Positions 17,327 to 24,363 of a DNA stretch of 64,000 bases are shown here, piece by piece (within the stretch, counting starts at the first letter, position 1; each line of letters begins with the position of its first letter). A model generated the notes under the pieces. It had not been told where the DNA came from and searched no databases. It saw only the letters and a program-made list of their open reading frames with translations. The position numbers were made by a program, and so were the translations under genes. Origin of the DNA: Actinocatenispora rupis (GTDB lineage Bacteria > Actinomycetota > Actinomycetes > Mycobacteriales > Micromonosporaceae). Location of the stretch: the NCBI RefSeq assembly GCF_016861975.1, contig NZ_BOMB01000015.1, positions 62,001 to 126,000 of the forward strand. Reading direction: 5' to 3'.

Positions 17327-17574
17327 CACGCGGCCTCCGTCCCGGAGATGGCCACGGTGGACGCGGCGGTCAGAAAGGCGTCCAGGGCGTCTCGGGTGAC
17401 CCGCAGTCCGCCCCGGCCGGCGCCGATCCTCAGCGCCGCCAGGCGCCCCGACTCGATCGCTCGGTACACGGTCGCCGGGTGCACGTCCAGCAGCTCGGCA
17501 ACCTGCTTCACGCGGTACGGCCGCGCCGTTGCCACGGCGTTCACGGCCGGTTCGGGATTACGCTGGTCCTGCAT
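17326..17574 (-). CDS. Excisionase-like helix-turn-helix protein
   Basis: 82 residues from ATG 17574, with GGAGGA at 17581-17586 six nt upstream. The core PYRVKQVAELLDVHPATVYRAIESGRLAALRIG..GLRVTRDALDAFL is the classic excisionase/MerR-like HTH used by Xis (recombination directionality factors). In an element with a tyrosine recombinase this is the best Xis candidate, though it is not beside int. It may also regulate the replication operon it heads (xis-like - sigma-like - rep ATPase - prim-pol). Confidence 0.78.
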   Translation of the reverse strand: MQDQRNPEPAVNAVATARPYRVKQVAELLDVHPATVYRAIESGRLAALRIGAGRGGLRVTRDALDAFLTAASTVAISGTEAA

Positions 17575-17691
17575 CTTCACTCCTCCGACGACAACGGATG
17601 GGGATGCCTGGCCCGGCTGGTGCGGCAACACCGGTCGGGCCTTCTTGCTGCGCTGGCTGCAACGTCTGCAACTAACGTTGGAGCTGATATT

Positions 17692-17710
17692 AGTACTGAA
17701 ACTAGCGATG
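17692..17710. promoter_or_regulatory. Operator-like site O1 in front of the Xis-like operon
   Basis: AGTACTGAAACTAGCGATG matches the site at 17818-17836 at 16 of 19 positions. It lies about 120 bp upstream of the Xis-like start. A probable binding site of the divergently encoded XRE protein. Confidence 0.5.
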
Positions 17711-17811
17711 TCAAGCGACGGCTGCGACGAGCGCGACGCCACCTTCGTTTGTTCCTGGGGAAGCCGATCTACGCGGGGTGCGGATCGTTGGATACGGGAC
17801 TACGACCGGCT

Positions 17812-17836
17812 AGTATCAGTGCTGATACTGGCGATG
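17812..17836. promoter_or_regulatory. Operator-like palindrome O2 in front of the XRE gene
   Basis: AGTATCA-GTGC-TGATACT (17812-17829) is a 7-bp inverted repeat with a 4-bp centre, 20 bp before the XRE start codon and overlapping a possible -10 (GATACT). Its placement suggests autoregulation. Confidence 0.55.
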
Positions 17837-17849
17837 GGAGGGCCCTGTC

Positions 17850-18200
17850 ATGCCCAACTGGGAAGCCGTCAGCGTGGCGATGACTGATCGCATGGCGGAG
17901 CTGGACCTGACGCAAGCCGACGTTGCCCACAAGGCCGGCGTTGCGCTGATGACTGTCCGAGAGCTTCAGCGAAACCTGAGGCCGCGCCGCCGCAATCCGC
18001 GCACCTTGGCGGCGGTCTCGGAGGCACTCAGTTGGCCACGTTCGAGGCTCGAAGACCTCGCCAACGGAGCCCGGGGCGAGGGGGCAGATGCCCGGTCCGG
18101 ACGCAACCTTGCGCAGGAGTTGGATGCCCTGCGGCAAGACCTGAGGGACCTGTCCGCTCGTGTTGACGAGATCGAAACTGGCAAAGGCAAATCGCGGTAG
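17850..18200 (+). CDS. XRE-family regulator of the element
   Basis: 116 residues with GGGAGG upstream of the ATG. HTH at about 20-50 (LTQADVAHKAGVALMTVRELQRN), then a charged helical C-terminus (QELDALRQDLRDLSARVDEIE) likely to form a dimerisation coiled coil. It is divergent from the replication operon with operator-like sites in between, so it is the probable repressor controlling excision and replication, in the role KorSA-type proteins have in related elements. Confidence 0.8.
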   Translation: MPNWEAVSVAMTDRMAELDLTQADVAHKAGVALMTVRELQRNLRPRRRNPRTLAAVSEALSWPRSRLEDLANGARGEGADARSGRNLAQELDALRQDLRDLSARVDEIETGKGKSR

Positions 18201-18459
18201 CGGCCGTTTGTCCTGGTGTGCCATCTCGGTCACCGTCCTCCGTGGTCTGCCCGACGACGTGTCCAAGTCAACCGGCCGCGAACAGGGCTAACCAGGCATC
18301 CAGTGCGCAGCCTGCGGAGTCGGTACGCGCGCACCTGGCAGTGGTACGGCAACGGCAGGGCACTCAGGTGGCAGCGGTGTGCTGTGAACCGCTCTGCGCG
18401 GCACGAACAGGGCGGCCCGTACACTCCGGCACAGCGCAGCGTGGGACCGGGGAGGCAGG

Positions 18460-19119
18460 ATGTCGGGTGGGGTCATTGACCGGTGGACCGGCCGACACGC
18501 CTGTGCACTTGAAGCCGCGCTGAGGCTGACTCAGGAGCAGTTCGCCGCGAAGCTTGGAGCCGCGCGCCGGTCCGTCACTGAGTGGCATAAGCGTCCGGAC
18601 ATGGTGATCACCAAAGGGCTGCAAGCGGAGCTTGACCGGCTGTACGAGAGCGCAGACGACGGCGTCAAGGCCCGGTTCGCCGTTCAGCTTGAACGTGACG
18701 AACCCGGCACGGATGATGCCGAGCCGGTCGTCGCGCTCACGGTTGCTATCGCGGTGGTCTTGGACGCGGACCGTGCTCTAATTGTTTGCCGGCGGGATGA
18801 GGATTCATCGGGAATCACCTGGCAGTTCCCGGCGGGAATCGTTAAGCCGGGCACGTCTGCGCAGACCACCGCCGTACGCGAAACTCTCGCTGAAACCGGC
18901 GTCCGGTGCGTTTCTCAACGGCCGCTCGGCGGTCGAATTCACCCGGTGACTAGGGTGCGGGCAGAGTACTTCCTGTGTGAGTATCTGGCCGGCGAGGCGG
19001 AGAACCGTGATCCGGCAGAAAACGTCGATGTAGTATGGGCGCCGCGAATGGCCGTAACTCGGTTCATTCCTGCGGACAGAATCTTCCCGCCTGTGCTTGA
19101 GCTATTGGAGGACAAGTGA
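18460..19119 (+). CDS. XRE HTH-NUDIX fusion protein
   Basis: 219 residues, with GGGGAGG upstream of the ATG. An HTH of XRE type lies at about 12-60 (ALRLTQEQFAAKLGAARRSVTEWHKRP) and a NUDIX fold at about 85-215. The Nudix box GIVKPGTSAQTTAVRETLAE is altered: the Glu after the first glycine spacer is Thr and the first Glu of REUxEE is Ala, so hydrolysis may be weak or lost while ligand sensing remains. The stop overlaps the next NUDIX start (GTGA). A plausible nucleotide-sensing transcription regulator; no close named family is recognised. Confidence 0.8.
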   Translation: MSGGVIDRWTGRHACALEAALRLTQEQFAAKLGAARRSVTEWHKRPDMVITKGLQAELDRLYESADDGVKARFAVQLERDEPGTDDAEPVVALTVAIAVVLDADRALIVCRRDEDSSGITWQFPAGIVKPGTSAQTTAVRETLAETGVRCVSQRPLGGRIHPVTRVRAEYFLCEYLAGEAENRDPAENVDVVWAPRMAVTRFIPADRIFPPVLELLEDK

Positions 19120-19523
19120 CACAGCCCGAAGAGGCGCGCCCGCCGATCGCTGCCGCGATCATCGTGCAAGACGGTCAGGTCTTGATGGTTCAGCGCCGGG
19201 TCAAGGAAGGATCGCTTTCTTGGCAGTTCCCGGCGGGGCAGGTCGAGTCCGGCGAGTCTGGCGCGGATGCCGCTGTACGCGAAACGCAGGAAGAGGTCGG
19301 GCTCACCGTTGAGGCGGTACAGGAACTCGGTCAGCGCGTCCACCCGGCAACCAAGCGAACGATGGTATACGTCGCCTGCCGCGCGGTTTCGGGAACCGCG
19401 CGGCTCGTTGATGACGACGAGCTGGTCGCTGTCGAGTGGTGCGACCGGCCGAAACTTACGGAGTACGTACCGTATCCGTTCTTTGGGCCAGTGCAGGAGT
19501 ACCTTGACGCGGCGCTGTCCTAG
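19116..19523 (+). CDS. NUDIX hydrolase (canonical box)
   Basis: 135 residues with an intact Nudix box (G-QVESG-E-x7-RETQEEVGL) at about 43-65. GTG start with GGAGG 4 nt upstream, overlapping the fusion gene by 4 bp, so the two are surely co-translated. The substrate is likely a nucleoside diphosphate derivative. Both NUDIX genes share the context WQFPAG, suggesting duplication followed by domain fusion. NUDIX genes are recurrent cargo of actinomycete integrative elements; their role there is not established. Confidence 0.9.
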   Translation: MTQPEEARPPIAAAIIVQDGQVLMVQRRVKEGSLSWQFPAGQVESGESGADAAVRETQEEVGLTVEAVQELGQRVHPATKRTMVYVACRAVSGTARLVDDDELVAVEWCDRPKLTEYVPYPFFGPVQEYLDAALS

Positions 19524-19831
19524 CTCTCGGCCTGCTCCGGCAGGAGATGCACGAATCGGGAGCGCACCACGCCATCGTGCAGGCGCTCTGGGAGTTCGAT
19601 CCCACCGATATTCAGTCGCCGGGTCGTGACGTCTTCCAGGGTTTCGGTAGGAATCGATTCGGCATGGTCGAGGCACTTGATCGCATATTTTTCCGCATTC
19701 GGGATGTCGGCGCGCCAACGGTAAAGCTCCGTCAGCGCGTATGCGTACTCCATAGCGGACCGGTGATCGGCCGCAATGACCGCCTCGTCGTATTCCCGAA
19801 TCAGTTCATCCGGCCGGACTGTAACCTGCAT
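19520..19831 (-). CDS. Unknown 103-residue helical protein
   Basis: No family recognised. The sequence is predicted mostly helical (YDEAVIAADHRSAMEYAYALTELYRW...NAEKYAIKCLDHAES), with a spacing that recalls a single TPR-like hairpin. GAGGG lies 5 nt before the ATG. It overlaps the 3' end of the convergent NUDIX gene by 4 bp and lies 8 bp downstream of ndk on the same strand, so it is probably in one operon with ndk. Codon use is less GC-biased than in core genes. Confidence 0.65.
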   Translation of the reverse strand: MQVTVRPDELIREYDEAVIAADHRSAMEYAYALTELYRWRADIPNAEKYAIKCLDHAESIPTETLEDVTTRRLNIGGIELPERLHDGVVRSRFVHLLPEQAES

Positions 19832-19839
19832 TGTATCCC

Positions 19840-20334
19840 TCAGAAAGTGAATCGCTCGGCGACGGTTTCGTAGTCGAACAGCTCATCTGGCGAGAACCAC
19901 AGATCTACTTCGTACTTCGCCTCGTCAACGTTGCCCGATGCGTGAATCAGGTTGAGGACGGGCTTGTGGTTCGCTTCGGTGTACGCCTTCGAGGTGTGCA
20001 CGAAGTCGCCACGGATGGTGCCAGCGGGCGCCTCATTCGGGAAGGTGTTCCCCACGAGTCGCCGAACGTTGGAGACGGCCTCAACCCCTTCGAGCACAAA
20101 GGCGATGACGGGGCCAGTCTGCATGAATCCAGCAATCGCGTCGTAGACCGACTGGCCAGCGCGCTCCGCCAGGTCGAAGTAGTGCTTCTGCGCGAAGTCG
20201 GCGTCGATGACCTTCATCTTGGCGCCGACGATCTTCAGTCCAGCATCCTCGAACCGCTGCGTCAGCCGTCCAACCAGCCCGCGGGCAACTGCGTCCGGCT
20301 TCAGCACAACGAGGGTGCGTTCGATCCCGGTCAC
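19840..20334 (-). CDS. ndk: Nucleoside diphosphate kinase, long form
   Basis: 164 residues, about 28 longer than typical bacterial Ndk. Present are LKPDAV (nucleotide-site Lys), GPVIAFVLEG, GTIRGDF and the phosphorylated histidine in NLIHAS (His131). The extra length is an insertion between RGDF and NLIHAS plus a C-terminal extension (SPDELFDY..). Ndk balances NTP and dNTP pools. The host must have its own copy elsewhere, so this is accessory and perhaps tied to the two NUDIX genes. Convergent with them across the 103-aa gene. Confidence 0.9.
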   Translation of the reverse strand: MTGIERTLVVLKPDAVARGLVGRLTQRFEDAGLKIVGAKMKVIDADFAQKHYFDLAERAGQSVYDAIAGFMQTGPVIAFVLEGVEAVSNVRRLVGNTFPNEAPAGTIRGDFVHTSKAYTEANHKPVLNLIHASGNVDEAKYEVDLWFSPDELFDYETVAERFTF

Positions 20335-20456
20335 CTGGTCGTCTCCTTCTGTCGAGAGGTGTCGAGCTACCAGACTGCCTTACCCCGATCCTGGCCCCTG
20401 GGTCGACCTCGGCGACCGGGGGCCGCTGTCCCCAATCGTGCCATGTCCCCGCCTGC
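20335..20456. other. Leader region of ndk, no gene seen
   Basis: A short upstream region of the minus-strand ndk operon. The sequence GGTCGACCTCGG and GC-rich spacers are seen, but no convincing ORF. Confidence 0.3.
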
Positions 20457-20542
20457 TGGCACGAATGGCACGAATGGCATAGCCGCAGGTCACGGCGCTG
20501 GCGCCGCTGGCACGAATGGTGGCACGAATGGTGGCACGGATG
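20457..20542 (+). repeat. Inverted duplicated segment, copy 2 (relic of a Rep ATPase 3' end)
   Basis: 86 bp nearly identical to the reverse complement of 14773-14860. On the plus strand it still reads TNGTNG...TNGGTNGGT, the C-terminal repeat of the Rep ATPase, then stops at TGA. It therefore looks like a fragment of a second rep gene in the opposite orientation. Confidence 0.8.
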
Positions 20543-20556
20543 AGTGGTGAAGGGAC

Positions 20557-20663
20557 GAGATGCCCCGCCGCCTAACGGCGGCCTGTGTTGGACAGCGACA
20601 GGCGCCGATCGCAGGGTGGCGCCTGATCGCTCGAACCATGCTGCTTGGGCGGCGGGGCATCTC
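20557..20663. repeat. 16-bp perfect inverted repeat around a 75-bp core
   Basis: GAGATGCCCCGCCGCC (20557-20572) and its exact reverse complement (20648-20663). The core has further dyads (CGCCGCC/GGCGG and CAGGCGCC/GGCGCCTG). No ORF. It could be a folded RNA or a small non-autonomous insertion. Confidence 0.5.
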
Positions 20664-20890
20664 ATCCCTGGCCGCTCTGCGGTACCGGAGGGTCGTTCAG
20701 GTCGACGACAACGAGCCAGGCGGGCGCGGGGCGCCCGGGGCAGAGGTTCCCTGTCGCCTCGCGCTGTGGCCAAATGAGAGCCGCCCTGAGAGGGCCGTAG
20801 ACGGCCGAAAACGCCGCGGGGGTAGGTCGGTAAGGGGTCGCCGCTAGGCGCTAGATCCCAGGTGGGGACGAGGATGACCCGCTAGCGATG

Positions 20891-20928
20891 CCGCTAGGTC
20901 TAGCTGAGCCGGCCGCTAGACCTAGCGG
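20891..20928. repeat. 14-bp inverted repeat CCGCTAGGTCTAGC near attR
   Basis: Arms at 20891-20904 and 20915-20928 with a 10-bp spacer, plus GCTAG-type half-sites at 20845-20886. Similar in layout to the GCTATCGATAGC sites around prim-pol. Confidence 0.5.
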
Positions 20929-20942
20929 CGAACTGAGGGGCC

Positions 20943-20963
20943 TTGCTAACGAAATTGCTAACG
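20943..20963. repeat. Paired TTGCTAACG repeats near attR (putative arm sites)
   Basis: Copies at 20943-20951 and 20955-20963, 12-bp period, same motif and period as 11604-11624. Confidence 0.5.
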
Positions 20964-21078
20964 CGACCCCTGCGGCTCGGTGCGAGACGTGCAAAACGCG
21001 CAACGTCGTTGGCGCTAGATCCCTTGTGCTGCAACGGATCCGGCGCCAACGGCGACGACTGCAACTTGGCATGAACTC

Positions 21079-21132
21079 CTCATAACCCAGAGGTCGCAGG
21101 TTCAAATCCTGCCCCCGCTACGAGGGAAAACG
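21079..21132 (+). other. attR: 54-bp direct repeat
   Basis: A perfect copy of 11510-11563, comprising the 3' part of tRNA-fMet without a 5' half. It marks the right boundary of the element. Confidence 0.93.
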
Positions 21133-21163
21133 GCCCCTTCGGATTCGTCCGGAGGGGCGTTTT
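21127..21163 (+). terminator. Terminator following attR
   Basis: AAAACG/CGTTTT arms around a GCCCCTTCGGA/TCCGGAGGGG stem. It is analogous to the one after tRNA-fMet but diverged in sequence, so it belongs to an older occupant of the site or to the native tRNA locus. Confidence 0.75.
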
Positions 21164-21340
21164 CATGTCCGTGCTCACGGATTTGCGCACCTGCCTCCTT
21201 CGCTGGCATCTCGGATGCTTCGCCGGCTCGGTCAGCTCGCGGGTGGGCAGTGCCGCGTCACGATCCATGCCCGGTAGGGCGCACGTGTGGACCGACGTGG
21301 TGAACGCCGTGTTCGTGTCCGGGTCTCCCGGCTGACGACG
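21164..21340 (-). pseudogene. Decayed 3' end of a second tyrosine integrase
   Basis: The minus strand reads AFTTSVHTCALPGMDRDAA, matching AFTMSVYTHVLPGMDRDAA of the intact integrase. DNA similarity to 11596-11760 continues to the stop region. The catalytic Tyr is His here and the reading is broken upstream. It sits just outside attR exactly where an integrase 3' end would lie relative to its own att site, so it is a remnant of an earlier element at the same tRNA. Confidence 0.75.
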
Positions 21341-21424
21341 GCCGTACGCTCGCGGCGAGGTTCCCGTGGCGCGGTGGCATGCGACGGGTTCGGCCCGGGT
21401 CGGGTGCCCCGTACCGGCCACTGA

Positions 21425-21586
21425 GAGGTCCTGACGGAAAGGACTGTCGGCGCCTGGCGGACTCAGGACGACGCTGCCGACGTTGTCGGCACAGTCGCAT
21501 ACAACACCGGTATGCGACTGCACCTCCGCCTTGGCAGCCCCGCCCTGAGCCTCGCCAGGCATCCGACGCCTTTCTGCCAGGACCTC
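21425..21586. mobile_element. MITE-like palindromic element, copy 1
   Basis: 162 bp. The ends GAGGTCCTGAC and its complement form terminal inverted repeats, and the two halves are imperfectly complementary along their whole length, with apex stem CAGTCGCATA/TATGCGACTG. Flanks are TGA and TTA. A near-identical copy in the same orientation is at 24561. No transposase inside. Confidence 0.8.
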
Positions 21587-21601
21587 TTAAGCTGGGCCGT
21601 T

Positions 21602-22381
21602 GTGACGGACAGCTTTGACCCGGTGGAGTACAACCGCGCCGCCTGGGACCGCGAGGTGGAGAACAGCAACATGTGGACCCGGCCGGTCGGGCCGGAGGTC
21701 ATCGCCCGGGCACGCGCCGGCGACTGGTCCGTCGTCCTGATCGGACACCGGGCGGTGCCGCGCGCCTGGTTCCCCGCCGAACTGGTCGGCGCCGAGGTGC
21801 TGTGCCTGGCAGCCGGCGGAGGCCAGCAGGGCCCGGTACTCGCGGCGGCGGGCGCGGCCGTGACGGTACTCGACAACTCGCCGCGGCAGCTGGACCGCGA
21901 CCGGGAGGTCGCCACCCGCGAGGGGCTGGCCGTCCGTACGGTGCTCGGTGACATGCGCGATCTGAGCGTGTTCCCCGACGCCAGCTTCGACGTCGTGTTC
22001 AACCCGGTGTCCAGCGTGTTCTCGCCCGAGCTGGCACCGGTCTGGCGGGAGTCGTACCGCGTGCTGCGCCCGGGCGGGATCCTGATGACCGGCTTCCTGA
22101 ACCCCGACGTCTTCATCTTCGACGCGACGGCGTTGGACGAACGGGGCGAGCTGGTCGTGCGTCACCCGCTCCCGTTCAGCAGCCTCGACCTGTCGGAGCA
22201 GGAGCGGGCGCGCTCGTACGGGACGGGGCCGATCGAGTACAGCCACTCGCTCACCGGGCAGATCGGCGGCCAGCTCGCGGCCGGCTTCACCCTGACCCAC
22301 CTGGACGAGGCCCCGCACCACGCGGACGCCACCGGCCGGTACATGCCCGGGTTCTTCGCCACCCGGGCGGTCAAGCCGTAA
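21602..22381 (+). CDS. Class I SAM-dependent methyltransferase
   Basis: 259 residues from GTG 21602. The SAM-binding region VLCLAAGGGQQGPVLAAAG (about 62-80), the acidic strand VTVLDNS, and FDVVFNPVSS are followed by a standard RVLRPGGILMTG. It belongs to the small-molecule methyltransferase superfamily (Methyltransf_11); the substrate is unknown. TAAGCT at 21588-21593, 8 nt before the start, is a possible leaderless -10 and is partly made by the flank of MITE copy 1. The gene lies within the block bracketed by the two MITE copies. Confidence 0.8.
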   Translation: MTDSFDPVEYNRAAWDREVENSNMWTRPVGPEVIARARAGDWSVVLIGHRAVPRAWFPAELVGAEVLCLAAGGGQQGPVLAAAGAAVTVLDNSPRQLDRDREVATREGLAVRTVLGDMRDLSVFPDASFDVVFNPVSSVFSPELAPVWRESYRVLRPGGILMTGFLNPDVFIFDATALDERGELVVRHPLPFSSLDLSEQERARSYGTGPIEYSHSLTGQIGGQLAAGFTLTHLDEAPHHADATGRYMPGFFATRAVKP

Positions 22382-22740
22382 CCGTTGCGCGACCGGCGAA
22401 TCCGCGGACGAGCACGACAGGTCCCGCGCGGCAAACCCTTCCGGAGTACGGCACCGGACGGCCGCGGGGCGGAGTCGTGCCGGTCGGGGCTAACGTTGCC
22501 GCGTCGCGGTTCCGGGTCCAGTGACGGCGGTGTGGGTGGATCCAGCGGGGCTGCTGGCACGGCCACCCGTGGACCCGCCGAGCGCGGGTGGTGAGTACTT
22601 CCGTTGCGGGGCAACGGGAGTGGCGAGAACCGTGACGGCCACCTGTGCCCGCCGCGCGGCTGCTTGACGCGAGCAGTGGGGGTGGCACCGCCGCGGCGCA
22701 GTACCCGGTTCTGTCACAGGTGGCCGATACGGTGGTGGCC
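22382..22740 (+). other. Intergenic region, promoter of NUDIX gene only
   Basis: 359 bp with no convincing gene. A 48-codon GTG frame starting near 22519 is open but has no Shine-Dalgarno and no recognisable content. TACGGT at 22728-22733 lies 7 nt before the NUDIX ATG and fits a leaderless -10. Confidence 0.4.
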
Positions 22741-23295
22741 ATGCCTGAAGTACCGAGGTCTTCGCGGTTTTTGGAGGATCGATTCGCCGGTCGGACGCCG
22801 AACCTGCGCCGGGCCGTCCGGGCGATCGTGCTCGACGCGGACGACCGCATCCTGTTGTGCCGCTTCGTCTTCCCTCATCCGGCGGTGCCGGGCGGGGCGG
22901 CGGGCGTGTGGGCGGCACCCGGCGGCGGCATCGAACCCGGCGAGGACCGGCTGACGGCCCTGCGTCGCGAACTTCGTGAGGAGACGGGTCTCGCGATCAC
23001 CGTGGACCCGCCGCACGTCTGGCACCAGGAAGTACTCGACGCCGACCACGCGCCCGGCTTCGGTGGCATCGTCAACGACTACTTCCTGGTCCGCGCACAC
23101 CACTTCGAGCCCCGCGGCGAGCTGCCCGACGACCAGCTCGCCGCCGAGTACCTGGGCGGGTTTCGCTGGTGGCGGCTCGCGGAGATCGTCGACCACACCG
23201 GCCCCGAGCTGTTCTCGCCGCGCGACCTCGCCACACCGTTGGCGACACTTCTCACCACGGGTACGCCGACGCGTCCCGTCCATCTCGGGCTCTAG
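22741..23295 (+). CDS. NUDIX hydrolase
   Basis: 184 residues. Canonical Nudix box (G-GIEPG-E-x7-RELREETGL) at about 62-84. The start MPEVPRSSRF is chosen by the TACGGT hexamer 7 nt upstream and by family length. The WAAPGGG context is typical of NUDIX proteins acting on nucleotides or related diphosphates. Not closely similar to the two NUDIX proteins of the integrated element. Confidence 0.85.
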   Translation: MPEVPRSSRFLEDRFAGRTPNLRRAVRAIVLDADDRILLCRFVFPHPAVPGGAAGVWAAPGGGIEPGEDRLTALRRELREETGLAITVDPPHVWHQEVLDADHAPGFGGIVNDYFLVRAHHFEPRGELPDDQLAAEYLGGFRWWRLAEIVDHTGPELFSPRDLATPLATLLTTGTPTRPVHLGL

Positions 23296-23340
23296 CCGGC
23301 GCGCGGCCGACCACAAATGCTTGCGTACCAGGGTAGTGAC

Positions 23341-23378
23341 GAGCACCGCACCGGTGGACACCTGTGTCCGTGGTGCTC
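23341..23378 (+). terminator. Hairpin after the NUDIX gene
   Basis: Outer stem GAGCACC/GGTGCTC and inner stem GGACAC/GTGTCC around CT. No T-run; a termination role is a guess from position. Confidence 0.4.
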
Positions 23379-23496
23379 TGCATGCGGCGGGATCTGTTGC
23401 CGCACAACGGAAGAAGCGTCACTTGCGCTCCCGGCAACGCGCCTGCGTACGCAAAATGCGGCGACATCGGCGGCGATCCCCGTCAGGATGGCCGGA

Positions 23497-24243
23497 ATGG
23501 ACGAGGTTGAGGTCGTCGTCGCGCACAGCCAGCGCGCGACGCTGCGGGTCGGTGACGTGTTCCTGAAGGTCGACGGCGATCCGGCGCACGCCGACGTCGA
23601 GGTTCGGGCAATGGCCATGGTTCCGGTGCCGACTCCGGCGATCCTCTGGCGCGAGCCGCCCGTACTCGCGATCGCCGCGGTACCGGGGAAGGCACTGGGC
23701 GTACTCGGTGAGCCGTCGAGCGCGTCGCCCGCGGCGTGGGCCGCGGCGGGCGCGGCCGTACGGAGGCTGCACGATGCGCCGTTGCCGCCGTGGCCGGGGC
23801 GCGCGCTCGACGACATCACCGCCGAACTCGACGGCGAGTGCGCGTGGCTGCTCGCCAACGGCGTACTGCCCGCCGAGGTGGTGCGACGCAACCGGGAGAT
23901 CGCCGGGGCCGCGCTCCGGCCGTGGACGCCGGCGTTCATCCACGGCGACCTGCAGATCACGCACGTGTTCGTCGACGGCGACGAGGTCACCGGCATCATC
24001 GACTGGTCCGAGGCGGCGCCCGGCGACGCCATGTTCGACCTCGCCACCCTGACGCTCGGGCACGAGGAACGCCTGGACGACCTGCTCGCCGGGTACGGCC
24101 CCGGCGCGGACCGGGACGTGATCCGCGCCTGGTGGTCGCTGCGCAGCCTGAAGGCGTCGCGCTGGCTGATCGAGCACGGCTTCGACCCGGACGCGCCGGG
24201 GTGCGAGTTCGACGTGCTCCGGGCCCGGATGCAGGAACCCTAG
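23497..24243 (+). CDS. Aminoglycoside phosphotransferase-family kinase
   Basis: About 248 residues with the APH/choline-kinase signature HGDLQITHVF (catalytic Asp) and IIDWSEA (metal Asp). The N-lobe is short and lacks a clear glycine loop. The family covers antibiotic, sugar and small-alcohol kinases; resistance cannot be inferred. ATG 23497 or 23488 are both possible; there is no clear Shine-Dalgarno. A Cys-rich stretch just upstream in the same frame (CPWCSACGGICC) is probably noncoding. Confidence 0.75.
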   Translation: MDEVEVVVAHSQRATLRVGDVFLKVDGDPAHADVEVRAMAMVPVPTPAILWREPPVLAIAAVPGKALGVLGEPSSASPAAWAAAGAAVRRLHDAPLPPWPGRALDDITAELDGECAWLLANGVLPAEVVRRNREIAGAALRPWTPAFIHGDLQITHVFVDGDEVTGIIDWSEAAPGDAMFDLATLTLGHEERLDDLLAGYGPGADRDVIRAWWSLRSLKASRWLIEHGFDPDAPGCEFDVLRARMQEP

Positions 24244-24363
24244 GGCCCCGCCCCGGCCCAGACCTCTTGGTACGAAAGGGAAACAGCGCGCGGTCGGGGC
24301 TACCGTGCATCGGCGTACTGCGCGGGTTGACCGGATGTGTGGTTGAGGTTCTAGGGTGCCCGC

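Larger units (their letters stand above)
11510..21132. mobile_element. Integrated element in tRNA-fMet (AICE-like, no transfer gene seen)
   Basis: A 9.6-kb region bounded by perfect 54-bp repeats, with the integrase facing the tRNA. Gene set: integrase, prim-pol, Rep-like ATPase, sigma-like protein, excisionase-like protein, XRE regulator, XRE-NUDIX, NUDIX, unknown, Ndk. Integrase + Xis + Rep + NUDIX is reminiscent of actinomycete integrative and conjugative elements, but no FtsK/SpoIIIE-type translocase or Spd-like membrane proteins are seen, so it is either a mobilisable or satellite form or one that lost transfer. The cargo (18.4-20.3 kb) is visibly less GC-biased in codon choice than the flanking core. 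Confidence 0.88.

Noticed and set aside
13988-17887. A 1299-codon plus-strand frame opposite the replication genes
   Set aside because: It is the antisense of well-supported genes, Arg- and Gly-rich and without domain content, an artefact of high GC.
21080-21120. Peptide ending AGAGFEPATSGL
   Set aside because: It is a well-known artefact of translating tRNA T-arm sequence on the minus strand of attR.
11510-21132. Known anti-phage defence system in the element
   Set aside because: No restriction, CBASS, TA, retron or similar signature was recognised; the nucleotide cassette remains only a candidate.
23317-23496. N-terminal extension of the phosphotransferase with CPWCSACGGICC
   Set aside because: No Shine-Dalgarno or promoter supports it, and it overlaps a hairpin after the preceding gene.
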